This document shows, piece after piece, positions 17,645 through 27,009 of a DNA stretch of 33,631 bases; the stretch's first letter is position 1; each line of letters starts with the position of its first letter. The position numbers were made by a program, and so were the translations under genes. The notes beneath the pieces were generated by a model. That model had not been told where the DNA came from. It made no database searches and was given only the letters and a program-made list of their open reading frames with translations. Origin of the DNA: a virus; the IMG/VR virus record IMGVR_UViG_3300034012_001224, positions 1 to 33,631 of that record, one strand, 5' to 3'.

Positions 17645-20104
17645 TTATTTTACAGGTGCTGCGTTGAATTTCTTAAGCTGCTTGTTTGCTGCTTTAATTG
17701 CTTCGCCTTCTGTGTTGAATACACTAATTGTGCCGTCTGGTGCAAGCAGCCTGAATTTGCCGCCAGTCTTTTGAAGAATTTTAAACCTCGTAGCAGGATC
17801 AGATTTGATCGACGCATTTGGCAGCACCTCAGCAACAACTCTGCTTGGCTCAAACGCAGACTGAGGTTGTGCCATATCGTATGGCGACATGAGCGCTGCT
17901 TTAATCCAACGCTCTGCCTTCATCGGCTCATACGGCAACTTCATTAATGCAGCGTACTTCTTGAATGCACTTGATTTTGCTACACCTGAAATGCTGGAGT
18001 TCGGAACTGTTGACTTTGATGCCGCATCAGATGCCAGCTTTTGAAACTCTGGGCTCATAAAGAGTTTTCCAGTTGCAGCGATACGGTCTTTAGATCCACC
18101 AATTGCGGAGAACAACTTAGACCCAGCCCATGCACCGGGAGCACCACCGATAGATGCTCCAATGGCAGCGCCGGTTGCTGGGTTCAAGATGCGATCAACG
18201 AGTGTTTGCGCTCTCAACTCTTGGATCAACGCTTGATTAGCTTTGCCAGTCGAGCTTACAAGAGAACGAGCTTCTGTGACTCGTTTTGAGATTTCATAAA
18301 GCCCTTTAAGCGCCTTTGCAGCTTCAGGCTCGATGATGCCTTGAATCTTGGACATCAAAGGACGTTCCTTTTGTATCCCGTCATACAATGCTCTAAACTT
18401 TGCAAAGCTAAACTGTCCGCCAAACTCAGCGCGAGTCTCGGTAGACAAGTCAGATATTGCCGTAAGCAACGTGTTTTTTTGCAAGTCTTGCGGAACAACA
18501 TTTAGCAGCTTTGTTAAACCCTCAGAGCTGCCCTTGCCGGTCTTTGTAATAGACTGACGGATTAGTCCGGCAATACTGCCTTCCGTGTCCTTGCCGAAAG
18601 CATCAACAATAGTGCGCTCAAGGTTTTTCTGCTTGGCGTAAAGCGCGTTTGCCGCAAGTAAGTCATCTTTAACGGCTGCTCCCGCAAGCTGCTCAACTGC
18701 ATTAAGCTGATCTTGAGTCAGGGCGTTATAAAGATCACTTAGTATCTTTGAGTCTAGACTACCATAGGCATTCTGCTTCCCACGCAAAGCGCCCCGTATG
18801 TCGCCTTTCTCGCGTACAAACCTGCCATACGTCATGGTTTCATTATTCACCATTTTGTAAAGGCTTCTTTCTTGAGATGTTAGAGCGTCAACTCCGCCAA
18901 CTTCTTTAACAGTCTCATCGAGTAGCTTTTTTACGTTAGGCAATCCTGGATTACCTTCTCCAGAGATAACAGTGTTCTTTGGAATGGAGCTGTTAATCTT
19001 TTCGTAAGACTCGCCAGTAATCTCATCAAGCTTGTCTCTTGTCTTTTTTAGCGCAGCCTTAACGTCATCGGACACCTCAGATAGACTGTTGTTTGCACCA
19101 ATACGCTCCATCAGATCATCAGCCTGCTGCACAAACTGCGCTTGCTGCGTCTTCCATGCTGCCTCTGCTTCAGAACCAGAGATCCCGCGAGACGTGCCTA
19201 CAATGGCTCGCATCTGCGGGTTATCACTAAGTACATCAATTGGCACTTCGATGCCTAACTCTTGCGCTACTGCAAGTGCTTCTGGGTTTACCCTAGCAAG
19301 CTGCGCAAGTTCAGTCTGCGCCTTTGTTGCGCCTAATCCGCTGCCGGTAGCCTTGTATATAATTGATCGCAAGTCTTTAGCTGCAACTTCTGGCGCAACC
19401 TCTGGAACAGATGCCGCGATATCTTTAGGGATAAACGACTTTCCTTGCAGTAGCCGCTTCGCCCCAGGAATGGCAGCTCCGAGTATTTTAAATGCAGCCT
19501 GAGTTACTCCACCAAAAGCGGCTGCCGTAGGTATTTCCTCTACGTTAAACTCGCCGCCTGTAGCAGCCTGAGTTGCTTCGATGCCAGCTTGAGTTAGACC
19601 CGCTGCGCCTGCTGCACCAAGAATACCCTGAACTGCACCAGCAGGGCTAAACACCCTGAGCCCTGCCAACGCTCTTGGAATATCACTTCCCCTGAACCCC
19701 GGCTTTAAGGCATACTCTTTGTCGTCAATTGCAGACTTGAAGATGTAGTTTCCTTTAGGGTCTTGTTTTACTTGAACATCTGGAAAGTTTGACTTGATGA
19801 TTTTAGCAGTTTCATCAGCATCGGCAAACATAGTGCCAAGTGAAGTCTTAAGAGCCGGAATGCCTTGAGACAATGAAAACTCAGGCATGTTTCCACGCCA
19901 GTCTGGCAGAGCCTCAATCTCTGGAGTGCTTCTTGCCTTGCCGGTGATTGACTCAGAGATACGAGCTAACAACCCCGCGTCTTCCGCAGGCTGCTGACTT
20001 GCTTGCGCCTCATGCTCAGACGAGGCCCATTGATAGGCCGTATTTTCATCTGGAGCATCGACCTCGTAAGTTGCACCGGCAATGTCTACTTCAAATGTTG
20101 GCAT
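17645..20104 (-). CDS. Large internal virion / ejection protein candidate, 819 aa
   Basis: The first ~30 residues (MPTFEVDIAGATYEVDAPDE) form a short beta domain seen at the start of many phage virion proteins. Gly/Ala-rich hydrophobic stretches follow (LGAAGAAGLTQAGIEA, about 160-175). Most of the rest is helical with long coiled segments. A second Gly-rich segment, AIGASIGGAPGAWAGSKLF, lies near 655. This build matches P22- or T7-like ejection proteins that cross the host envelope with the DNA. It shares a TAATG start with the upstream gene, one of a run of four such proteins. No enzymatic motif was seen. Confidence 0.55.
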   Translation of the reverse strand: MPTFEVDIAGATYEVDAPDENTAYQWASSEHEAQASQQPAEDAGLLARISESITGKARSTPEIEALPDWRGNMPEFSLSQGIPALKTSLGTMFADADETAKIIKSNFPDVQVKQDPKGNYIFKSAIDDKEYALKPGFRGSDIPRALAGLRVFSPAGAVQGILGAAGAAGLTQAGIEATQAATGGEFNVEEIPTAAAFGGVTQAAFKILGAAIPGAKRLLQGKSFIPKDIAASVPEVAPEVAAKDLRSIIYKATGSGLGATKAQTELAQLARVNPEALAVAQELGIEVPIDVLSDNPQMRAIVGTSRGISGSEAEAAWKTQQAQFVQQADDLMERIGANNSLSEVSDDVKAALKKTRDKLDEITGESYEKINSSIPKNTVISGEGNPGLPNVKKLLDETVKEVGGVDALTSQERSLYKMVNNETMTYGRFVREKGDIRGALRGKQNAYGSLDSKILSDLYNALTQDQLNAVEQLAGAAVKDDLLAANALYAKQKNLERTIVDAFGKDTEGSIAGLIRQSITKTGKGSSEGLTKLLNVVPQDLQKNTLLTAISDLSTETRAEFGGQFSFAKFRALYDGIQKERPLMSKIQGIIEPEAAKALKGLYEISKRVTEARSLVSSTGKANQALIQELRAQTLVDRILNPATGAAIGASIGGAPGAWAGSKLFSAIGGSKDRIAATGKLFMSPEFQKLASDAASKSTVPNSSISGVAKSSAFKKYAALMKLPYEPMKAERWIKAALMSPYDMAQPQSAFEPSRVVAEVLPNASIKSDPATRFKILQKTGGKFRLLAPDGTISVFNTEGEAIKAANKQLKKFNAAPVK

Positions 20105-21435
20105 TATCGAATCCTCCGCACAGCTCCGGGTGGTGGTCCAATTGGGCGTTGAACTTGAGCCTGTTGTTCCATGTCTCTAAATGTTGACTTAGGAATAACT
20201 CCAAACAATGGAAGTTCTTTAACTCCAGTTTTACTAAACCACTCAGGTGAAGTTCTGTTTTGGAATTCTTCTACAACGCTATTTCTTGCAGACGCAATTA
20301 CGTTGTATTTTTCTTTTACTTTTTGAATAAAAGCTTCTGGATCAGCAGTTTTTTTAAACTGACTTGAATTTAACCATTGATAATAAGTTCCGCTTGAAAG
20401 CGGATCTTTGCCAATTGATGCAGCATATTCTGCATAGCCATTAACAAGCTCTGGCGCAAGCTTCATAAATTCTTGCATTTGAACTGCGTCAGATCCACCT
20501 GATGCGGCAGACTGAATCATCTTTGGAAGAATTGTTTGAAGCGAAATAACAAGACGAGCTTTATTTGTTGGATCGTCTTTTTGTATCTTTTCAGCCTGCA
20601 ATATGTCTTCGCGAATTGTTTTAACAAAGTCGCGTTCTTTTCTTAATGATGGCAACTCAGCCCATACTGACTTAGCAGCATTGCTTTCATCAAAAGACTT
20701 AATTAACTCAGGATCAGCAAATGCTTCAATGTTTCGCTTTAAACTGGCTTGAATTGCGTCTGCATATTGTGGATTTTGCTGAATCATTAACCCAGCAACT
20801 TGATTTGCCTTTGCAATCTTGGCGCGAATATCTTGCCTGCGAAGTTCATGTTCGCGCTCAGGATACATCGGCGCTGCCTCTTGCTGCTGTTGAACCGGCC
20901 CTTGCGCAAAATTGTTGCGTGCATTAAATGCCGCCAACTCTTCTGGAGTTAATTCCACAACGCGACTTGGGGCTGCTTGCGCTGGCTCTTCTGCACTAAA
21001 GTCTGCACCTGAGCCGCTGTAGCTTGTGTCAACAATACTTGGACGCACAGCGGGCTGAGATGCTGCTAGTTCTGCTGGTGTCAATGGAACAACACGGCGC
21101 GGAGATGCTTGCGCGTACATGGCCTCTTGTTGAGGAGTTAAAGGATAGCCCATACGATCCACCGCAGGATATACTCGTCTTGAATTACCCATTGCCTCTT
21201 CAGGCCAACCTGCGTATGGCTCCTTGCCTTGATTTGCGCGGATTGCATTTATGGCAGAAATATAATGCTCTCCAGCAACAAGCTTTTCCTTTTGAGCGTT
21301 TTGCAAATATTGCCTGTAGGAATCAATGTTTTGGTTTAAATTCTGAAGCCGATTTATATCAGATTCAGCATTTTGATATTCTTGCGAGGCGATTTCCGCC
21401 TGCATTCTGCTTGGTAAATAATCACGCCATGACAT
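20104..21435 (-). CDS. Internal virion protein candidate, 443 aa
   Basis: A helical N-terminus (SEQ starting MSWRDYLPSRMQAEIASQ), a Pro/Gln-rich middle with a repeated segment (PRRVVPLTPAELAA and PSRVVELTPEELAA), and a long helical C-terminus. No recognised enzymatic motif. Its position between the 224-aa and 819-aa proteins and its composition suggest a structural protein carried inside the virion or in the tail. The repeats may bind a common partner. Confidence 0.5.
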   Translation of the reverse strand: MSWRDYLPSRMQAEIASQEYQNAESDINRLQNLNQNIDSYRQYLQNAQKEKLVAGEHYISAINAIRANQGKEPYAGWPEEAMGNSRRVYPAVDRMGYPLTPQQEAMYAQASPRRVVPLTPAELAASQPAVRPSIVDTSYSGSGADFSAEEPAQAAPSRVVELTPEELAAFNARNNFAQGPVQQQQEAAPMYPEREHELRRQDIRAKIAKANQVAGLMIQQNPQYADAIQASLKRNIEAFADPELIKSFDESNAAKSVWAELPSLRKERDFVKTIREDILQAEKIQKDDPTNKARLVISLQTILPKMIQSAASGGSDAVQMQEFMKLAPELVNGYAEYAASIGKDPLSSGTYYQWLNSSQFKKTADPEAFIQKVKEKYNVIASARNSVVEEFQNRTSPEWFSKTGVKELPLFGVIPKSTFRDMEQQAQVQRPIGPPPGAVRRIR

Positions 21436-21445
21436 ATGTTAAAAA

Positions 21446-22120
21446 CTAGTATGGGTTAGGAAAAGGCTGGGACGCCTCAAACTCTCGCATTAATGCTTTC
21501 GGCACTGGACCTGTGCCGGACCAACCTTTACGTCTCAGAAATTCCGCAAGATCTGTTGCCGGTTGAGTAGTGTCTTGTCCTGATTGATCTACTGGCGCAA
21601 CCGCTGCGGGAGTTTTTGGTGCAACTGGTGTGCCTGAGAAAATTGATCCAAACACTTCATCTGGATTACTTGACATAGGCGGCTTCTGTGCGGCACGAGC
21701 TCTCCCTGCTGTTTCAGCCTCAATCTGTTGCAGCTTATTCTGCTGCTGAAGTCTTCCGCCAACCACTAAATTAAGGTAGTCGTTGCCAGCGCGAATACCT
21801 CCATCCAATGTAAGCTTTCTTGCTTCACCAATTAGCTGTTGTGACTGCTCTGGAGTGTAGCCGAGAATTGTTTGCCCAACTTTATTTCCTAGAAAGTTCT
21901 CGTAGGACTTATTCTGCGCCTCAAGTTGCTTAGCCTCCTTCATGTAGCTAGCAACTGACGACGCCGCGCTCGTAATCCCCTGTGCGATACCCTGCCCCAT
22001 TGCAGCCATGCCCTGCCCTTCGATTCTGCCAGCGTTAGCGTAAGCGTCAGCAATGCCTTGCCCCATTAGGCTCATCGCCTGTGGTGCCGGGCCACTATAA
22101 AGTTCACGAGGTTTTGCCAT
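21446..22120 (-). CDS. Virion-associated protein candidate, 224 aa
   Basis: Gly/Ala/Met-rich N-terminus (QAMSLMGQGIADAYANAGRI, then GQGMAAMGQGIAQGITSAAS) followed by an amphipathic helix, a coiled region and a Pro/Ala linker; the C-terminal tail contains FLRRKGWSGTGPVPKALMRE. Such Gly-Gln-Gly repeats are common in ejection proteins and small internal head proteins. Function is inferred only from position and composition. Confidence 0.45.
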   Translation of the reverse strand: MAKPRELYSGPAPQAMSLMGQGIADAYANAGRIEGQGMAAMGQGIAQGITSAASSVASYMKEAKQLEAQNKSYENFLGNKVGQTILGYTPEQSQQLIGEARKLTLDGGIRAGNDYLNLVVGGRLQQQNKLQQIEAETAGRARAAQKPPMSSNPDEVFGSIFSGTPVAPKTPAAVAPVDQSGQDTTQPATDLAEFLRRKGWSGTGPVPKALMREFEASQPFPNPY

Positions 22121-22124
22121 AAAG

Positions 22125-23450
22125 TTAGCGTTTAATCTTTGAGTCCATCCACAGTTTGATAAACCACTTTACGCGAGGCTTATCTTTAATAAAGGCCGCA
22201 AATTGCTGTCCGTACTTGATGTAGGCATTCCTTAGCCATTCTGGCGCTTCGTTCACCATCCACTCACGGAAGGTTAACCAATCTGGGTTCATGCGGCCAT
22301 ACACCTCGCGTGCCACCCAGCACTTAAGGATGCCTGCGCCGCCAAGCGTTCCAGCAGCACCCAATCCTCCGCCGAGAATGCTTCCCCACATTGCGCTTTT
22401 CCCTGCGCTTTTAGCCGCGGCTGCCTGAGCTGTGCCAGCCGCCAACTGCATCTGCGCGTTGTACGCGCCATAGATCGAGCCCATGCCAGTCTGCGACTCA
22501 GGATTGAAGTACTGCGGACCAGCCTGCTGTTGACTCATCATTGCGTTCTGCGCTGCTTGGCCGCCAAACGCTCCAGCGTACATAGGCTGTTGATAGAACG
22601 ACACAAGCCCAGGCGCGGATGCTTGTTGCCCCATTGATGCTGGACCACCAAACGCTCCAGCATAGATAGGCTGTTGGTAGAATGTCGCCAGTGCAGGGGC
22701 TGCCTGTTGCTGGAAGTAGCCGCCTAGGCCAGTGCCGAGGGCTACAAGCTGTTGCTCGCGTGCCTGACGAGCATTGTAGCGATTGAGCACTTCTGTAAGG
22801 TTAGACTGTGCACCAAGAGCTGTGCCTCGAGCAGCAAAGCCAGCGCGAGCCTGCTGATCAACCATACGCTGTTCTTCTGGCGACAAATCAGTCCCGTTGG
22901 CGCTTAAGCTGGCCAATTTTTTTTGGGCATAACCTTGAAGGGCTTCATTGATGTCAGCTACTCCTTGGGCCTTCTGGAAAGCCTGAACGTAGCCCGGAGC
23001 CTGCTCCTGCAAAGAGCGTTGCTGCGCAGCCCGCTGGCTTCTGATATAATCTTCTTCAAGCTGCGAGTACTCAGGCTGAAGCTCTTTATACAAGCCTATC
23101 TGATCTCGGGCTGCTTGCCTTGCTATATCCGCTTGTATCTTTTGAAAAGCCTGAGCGTATGGCAATGCACGCTCCTGCAAGCCGCGCAGTTGCGCCTCTT
23201 GCTGGCTCTTCATGTAGTCTTCTTCTAGCCGCGAATAGGAAGGCTGCAGCTGTCTGTACAGGTCAATCTGACTTTGCGCCGATTGCCTTGCCATTTCATC
23301 CTGCAAGGCTTGATACTTTGGCTGATAGGCCTCTTCAGATGCATAAACCTGCGGAGCCAAATCAATCTGCGCTTGCAGAATGGAGCGCATCGACTCCTGG
23401 TAGTTAGGAGCCGGTGGTGCCTGTACAACTTGAGTTTTACTTCCGCCCAT
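22125..23450 (-). CDS. Internal virion protein with a 56-residue tandem repeat, 441 aa
   Basis: Residues 54-104 and 110-160 are two copies of a ~51-residue repeat (ARQ.....I.LY..LQP.Y, then LEEDY..SQ.....LQE). Each copy is a helix-forming segment. A second pair of repeats, FYQQPIYAGAFGG and FYQQPMYAGAFGG, lies near 256 and 290. The C-terminal 65 residues begin CWVAREVYGRMNPDWLTF, a domain shared at the end of other phage structural proteins. Probably a virion protein of the ejection machinery or tail; the exact role is unknown. Confidence 0.55.
   Translation of the reverse strand: MGGSKTQVVQAPPAPNYQESMRSILQAQIDLAPQVYASEEAYQPKYQALQDEMARQSAQSQIDLYRQLQPSYSRLEEDYMKSQQEAQLRGLQERALPYAQAFQKIQADIARQAARDQIGLYKELQPEYSQLEEDYIRSQRAAQQRSLQEQAPGYVQAFQKAQGVADINEALQGYAQKKLASLSANGTDLSPEEQRMVDQQARAGFAARGTALGAQSNLTEVLNRYNARQAREQQLVALGTGLGGYFQQQAAPALATFYQQPIYAGAFGGPASMGQQASAPGLVSFYQQPMYAGAFGGQAAQNAMMSQQQAGPQYFNPESQTGMGSIYGAYNAQMQLAAGTAQAAAAKSAGKSAMWGSILGGGLGAAGTLGGAGILKCWVAREVYGRMNPDWLTFREWMVNEAPEWLRNAYIKYGQQFAAFIKDKPRVKWFIKLWMDSKIKR
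22971..23291. repeat. In-gene tandem repeat encoding two 51-residue helices
   Basis: Codons for residues 54-104 and 110-160 of the 441-aa protein are clearly related copies spaced 168 bases apart; divergence is largely at third positions and in polar residues. Confidence 0.6.
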
Positions 23451-23835
23451 AAAGCAATCTTTCTAATTTTCTAGGAGAAATTTCAACGGCATGATCGTGT
23501 CTCCATGCCCACACTTGGTTAATTGGTGATTTACGCTCAAAGAACTGGGTAAACATCTTAGGAACTGCACTTGGCTCACTAGACCATGCCATATGGATCG
23601 TCCAAACGCCATTAGGTTTGCGCCATTTCCAGTTGAAATCGCTAACGCCGGGATGTGTGGTCGCGATGCCGGTGATGACGCCGTTGCGCTTAGCCACATA
23701 AATACTGTCATGGACACCGTAAAAGCTAAGGTAGCCATCAACGTCATCTCTGGAGACTGGTCCAAGAAGCTTGAGGTTGTGAAGGCATTGTTCATATAAC
23801 GTGTTTACGAGCTGCTCCCAGTCCTGTACGGTCAT
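23437..23835 (-). CDS. GNAT-like acetyltransferase candidate, 132 aa
   Basis: DDVDGYLSFYGVHDSIYVAK followed by NGVITGIATTHPG resembles the beta2-beta4 region of GNAT proteins, with a helix and HMAWSSEPSAVPKMFTQF after it. Similar small GNAT-like proteins sit among structural genes in several podoviruses. The acetyl-CoA loop is not clear, so the assignment is tentative. ATG 23835 overlaps the collar gene stop (ATGA), and its end overlaps the 441-aa protein. Confidence 0.4.
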   Translation of the reverse strand: MTVQDWEQLVNTLYEQCLHNLKLLGPVSRDDVDGYLSFYGVHDSIYVAKRNGVITGIATTHPGVSDFNWKWRKPNGVWTIHMAWSSEPSAVPKMFTQFFERKSPINQVWAWRHDHAVEISPRKLERLLYGRK

Positions 23836-24569
23836 TGGTACTTCACGATAAACATTACGGCCCTATTGACAGGGCGAGTTTCAGTTGGAGAGACACTTCC
23901 AGTAGGTGCTGAAGTCTGTACGGTTGAGGTACTGCCAATCTGACTTATGGTATTCGATCCCGGAGTAAAAAGTAGCGTTTGGCCATCTGCTCTTGTATAA
24001 TCATGCGTATGCGTTTGCATGGCTTGAGGTTGATCGCTCAATATAAGCCGACTTACTTGCGGGTCAGGCCCAACTCCGTGCGCCCAACCACGAGGAAAGT
24101 AGCCACGCATGTCTGGTAAAACAGATCCGTAAAGTGCCAGCAAAGACGGTGGACTTGGTTGTCCGTTTAGCTCTAGCCAGCCTGTTGGCGGCGTTGCTGT
24201 ACCCCACATCATAATGCAACCAATAGGGACTGAGATAGCAGTTGAGTCGACATAAGCCTTTGTGGCGGCTTGATTGGGCGAAGTTGGAGGTCCGTTTAAG
24301 GTTAGTGCCCCCGTCATTGTGCCGCCAGACTTAAGCAAAAACGACGAAGATATCAGATCAATAACTTGATTAATCGTGGCTTTAAATAAAGACGTGGTTC
24401 TTTGAATTAAGATGGAGTCCGATCCTACAGGAGCAGAAGAGACTTGATCGGCTATTGCGCCAGAAACAAGCTTTGCATTGTTTACATGGTCATTCAATAG
24501 ATCGGCTGTAACTTGCGAGTTACTGCCCGGAAAGTTATTAAAAACAATACTACTTTCAATTTGAGCCAT
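23832..24569 (-). CDS. Tail-collar domain protein, 245 aa
   Basis: A fibre-type N-terminus (GGTMTGALTLNGPPTSPNQA, then TKAYVDST) leads to a collar domain: IGCIMMWGTATPPTGWLELN and LPDMRGYFPRGWAHG, followed by QAMQTHTHDY and TETRPVNRAVMFIVKYQ. This is the Phage_Tail_Collar (PF07484) layout, found in short tail fibres and host-binding proteins. ATG 24569 has a fair AGGAG 8-13 bases upstream, one of the few good ribosome binding sites here. Confidence 0.8.
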   Translation of the reverse strand: MAQIESSIVFNNFPGSNSQVTADLLNDHVNNAKLVSGAIADQVSSAPVGSDSILIQRTTSLFKATINQVIDLISSSFLLKSGGTMTGALTLNGPPTSPNQAATKAYVDSTAISVPIGCIMMWGTATPPTGWLELNGQPSPPSLLALYGSVLPDMRGYFPRGWAHGVGPDPQVSRLILSDQPQAMQTHTHDYTRADGQTLLFTPGSNTISQIGSTSTVQTSAPTGSVSPTETRPVNRAVMFIVKYQ

Positions 24570-24573
24570 ATAT

Positions 24574-26775
24574 TTACTCCTGCGAAATCATCGGTCTGCT
24601 TGCGACCATAGCGTGCATTGCAACACTTTTCAATGCTGGTCTTCCACCAACAAAAATAATTGTGGTATCTGCACTGCTGCCCCTTGCCGCAACTCTTGGC
24701 CGTAAGGTGCCGTCTGTTGTACCAGAAAAGGTGTAGTTAATTACCGTTTCCAAAGCGTCTGGGTCATGCGTTGTGACTTCAATGCTTACAGAATCGTTTT
24801 GGACATTGTTAAATTGATACTCTGCGCGATTGAATCTCTTTTCACCCAATGAACCCATTGTATACTCTCGCGTCTTGATGGAGGCATCAATTCTAGAAAA
24901 GCTTTGAAGTCCACCAGTAATTGTGGACTCAGTAATTTGATCACTTTGCGGAATCAAGTTAAATGGCAGAACTGGCGTGCCGGGAGTTGAAGACGTGAAC
25001 TCATCTCCATAGGGCTGTTCTTCTGCCAAAAACACGCCGCCGTACTCAGTAACTCCATTAAAGTTGATCAAAATCATCAACCTGCGTTGATTTATGTAAG
25101 CGCACGAAACAAGATTGTCCAAGAAAAACTCATCTTGGAAATGATCTACAGACTCCCACGCTTGGTTAAGCGTGTTGTAGACGATCATTCTATTGTTGCG
25201 TGAAAAGGTTCTGAACACATTAGTAGACTCAATGGTCTGACTTGAAACGGCTGTTACAGCAGTCGCAGAATAAGTAAACGTGTTCAGCCCTGTTGCGGTG
25301 ACCGTCTTTAATCCAAACAGAAAGTCATACGCAGCATCTGTCAGCGACTCTGGCTTTACTATCTGAAAAGAATACGTCTGTCCTGCTTGAAGTGCAATAC
25401 CTGAGGTTATTGTAGCTGTGACAGTTTGTGTTTGGCCAACAGTAAACGCAGGGCATGCAATATTGACTTTTCCCGGAACATTCCAAGGAACTGCCATGTA
25501 GAACCTGTTTCCATAAAAAGCAGACACCGCATTTGAAACATAGGTGTAGTTTACGTTGTCAAAGAAATCCGCAATAGGCTCAGACAGTGGAACCGTGTTT
25601 CCGAGCAGCTTTAGGTCCAGCTGAGGAGTTAGCATCTGCACTCCATTGGCAGACAAGAAAAAGACAAACTGTCCGGCAGACACAATCGACCTGCGAGATA
25701 GACATCCGATCTCTGTAGTCACCACTGTTGTCTGACTTTGATCTACCGATCCCGGAATCAATGGATCATAAAGTGGATCAATAAAGACCACATAAACGCT
25801 CTTGGCCATAAAGACCAAAAACTGGCTGCTCACCCAAGGTAGAACGCCAACAATCGTGTCATTGCTGCCGTCGTTAATGGTAAAGCTATTAAGCGTTAAG
25901 TCTGTCTGTTCGCTTAAAATATCACTAGCCGCCACAATGTAGCGGTCAGTGTTCATAATCATGCGATTTTGGAAGTAGACTCCAAAGTCTGCGCATGGAA
26001 ATGAGCGAGTAATACCAGTCACGGTGGCTCCACTGGTTATATTGTTTTGGCGAGCTGCCACCAAGCTTACAGTTCCTTCCGTCCAAATTAGAGGTGGCTT
26101 GCCTCGTTGAGTCGTCCAGCCCGAGTTGCTGGCGTAAGCTATTAAGTTGGCCCCAGTCGTGTTCTGCCACTGAAAGGTAAATGTCGTACTGTTAATAACG
26201 TTGATTACATAATTATCAACGATGTTATACCTTGGATCGTTCCCAACATTGTATCGCACGGTAACCTCATCACCTTCGACGTACCCGTGATTGCCTACAG
26301 TTGTGATCGTAATTGTTCCAGTGGCTCCGCTTGCAATGGCAGGATTGCTCTCAGTTGCCGTAAAGATTGTCTCGTCGTACTTTCCACGAAAGATATAGAT
26401 CTTATTTAGGGCTTGAACTACATCGCACACTCCGCCAACAGCAATTGTTCGGTTGGTTGGGAATGTAATAGCAGCAGAAAGAATTGAGCCGCTAGAGCCT
26501 TGCGGAGGGGTAAACAAGAACATGCGGTCCGTAAAGACCTGCACGATGTTGTCCCTGCTTTGTGAGTCTAGGTAAATTCCAGACCCAACCATGGAAAAGT
26601 TGTTGAGCGAACTGTCTGACAGCCTTTTGGTGCCCTTACGCGGCTGAGCAATGCCCCTTTGTAGGCGCATGTTAAACGACGATTGCAGCATCGTTGGCTT
26701 GAGATTGCCGGGGTCTAATCGACTGGCAAACCCAACAAACATGTCGTCACCGTCCGTTATTTGCTCTTGAGGCAT
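24574..26775 (-). CDS. Large structural protein, 733 aa (tail-hub or stabilisation-like)
   Basis: The start is ATG 26775, which overlaps the preceding zinc-ribbon stop (TGATG); the frame from 26901 is too early. The protein begins MPQEQITDGDDMFVGFASRL then LKPTMLQSSFNMRLQRG, and contains many beta-strand repeats (SFTIN, VSAFYGNRFYMAVPW, LMILINFNGVTEYGGVFLAE), compatible with a beta-propeller or tail-tubular fold as in P22 gp10 or T7 gp12-type proteins. The family is not certain. It precedes the tail-collar gene in the same operon. Confidence 0.5.
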   Translation of the reverse strand: MPQEQITDGDDMFVGFASRLDPGNLKPTMLQSSFNMRLQRGIAQPRKGTKRLSDSSLNNFSMVGSGIYLDSQSRDNIVQVFTDRMFLFTPPQGSSGSILSAAITFPTNRTIAVGGVCDVVQALNKIYIFRGKYDETIFTATESNPAIASGATGTITITTVGNHGYVEGDEVTVRYNVGNDPRYNIVDNYVINVINSTTFTFQWQNTTGANLIAYASNSGWTTQRGKPPLIWTEGTVSLVAARQNNITSGATVTGITRSFPCADFGVYFQNRMIMNTDRYIVAASDILSEQTDLTLNSFTINDGSNDTIVGVLPWVSSQFLVFMAKSVYVVFIDPLYDPLIPGSVDQSQTTVVTTEIGCLSRRSIVSAGQFVFFLSANGVQMLTPQLDLKLLGNTVPLSEPIADFFDNVNYTYVSNAVSAFYGNRFYMAVPWNVPGKVNIACPAFTVGQTQTVTATITSGIALQAGQTYSFQIVKPESLTDAAYDFLFGLKTVTATGLNTFTYSATAVTAVSSQTIESTNVFRTFSRNNRMIVYNTLNQAWESVDHFQDEFFLDNLVSCAYINQRRLMILINFNGVTEYGGVFLAEEQPYGDEFTSSTPGTPVLPFNLIPQSDQITESTITGGLQSFSRIDASIKTREYTMGSLGEKRFNRAEYQFNNVQNDSVSIEVTTHDPDALETVINYTFSGTTDGTLRPRVAARGSSADTTIIFVGGRPALKSVAMHAMVASRPMISQE

Positions 26776-27005
26776 CAGGAAAGCATCTTGCTGAGTTTGT
26801 CTACAACACGCTGAAGATCGTCGCGGATCTCGACCATGCGCTCGTTGTGCATGTCCTCCTCTTCCATGTCCTCCTCTTCTCCGTAGCCGCATTCCGAGCA
26901 ACAGCCATCAGACTCAAGTGGAGAGTCGCATTCTGGACAAGAACGGTCCCTGCCGCCACTAGGGCCGCCGAGGATCATTAACAGGGATTTCATGGACTTG
27001 GGCAT
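26775..27005 (-). CDS. Small zinc-ribbon protein with acidic tail, 76 aa
   Basis: CPECDSPLESDGCCSECGYG (residues 23-42) is a C-x2-C...C-x2-C zinc ribbon. It is followed by an acidic run (EEEDMEEEDM) and a helical C-terminus (DDLQRVVDKLSKML). It lies between the endolysin and the large structural gene. Function unknown; a packaging or head-assembly accessory is possible. A likely second ATG is at residue 5, but the first is supported by the spacing from the endolysin stop. Confidence 0.6.
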   Translation of the reverse strand: MPKSMKSLLMILGGPSGGRDRSCPECDSPLESDGCCSECGYGEEEDMEEEDMHNERMVEIRDDLQRVVDKLSKMLS

Positions 27006-27009
27006 AAGA

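Noticed and set aside
26776-26901. N-terminal extension of the 733-aa structural protein
   Set aside because: It overlaps the zinc-ribbon gene in another frame and is Arg/Gly-rich; the TGATG junction at 26775 gives a natural start.
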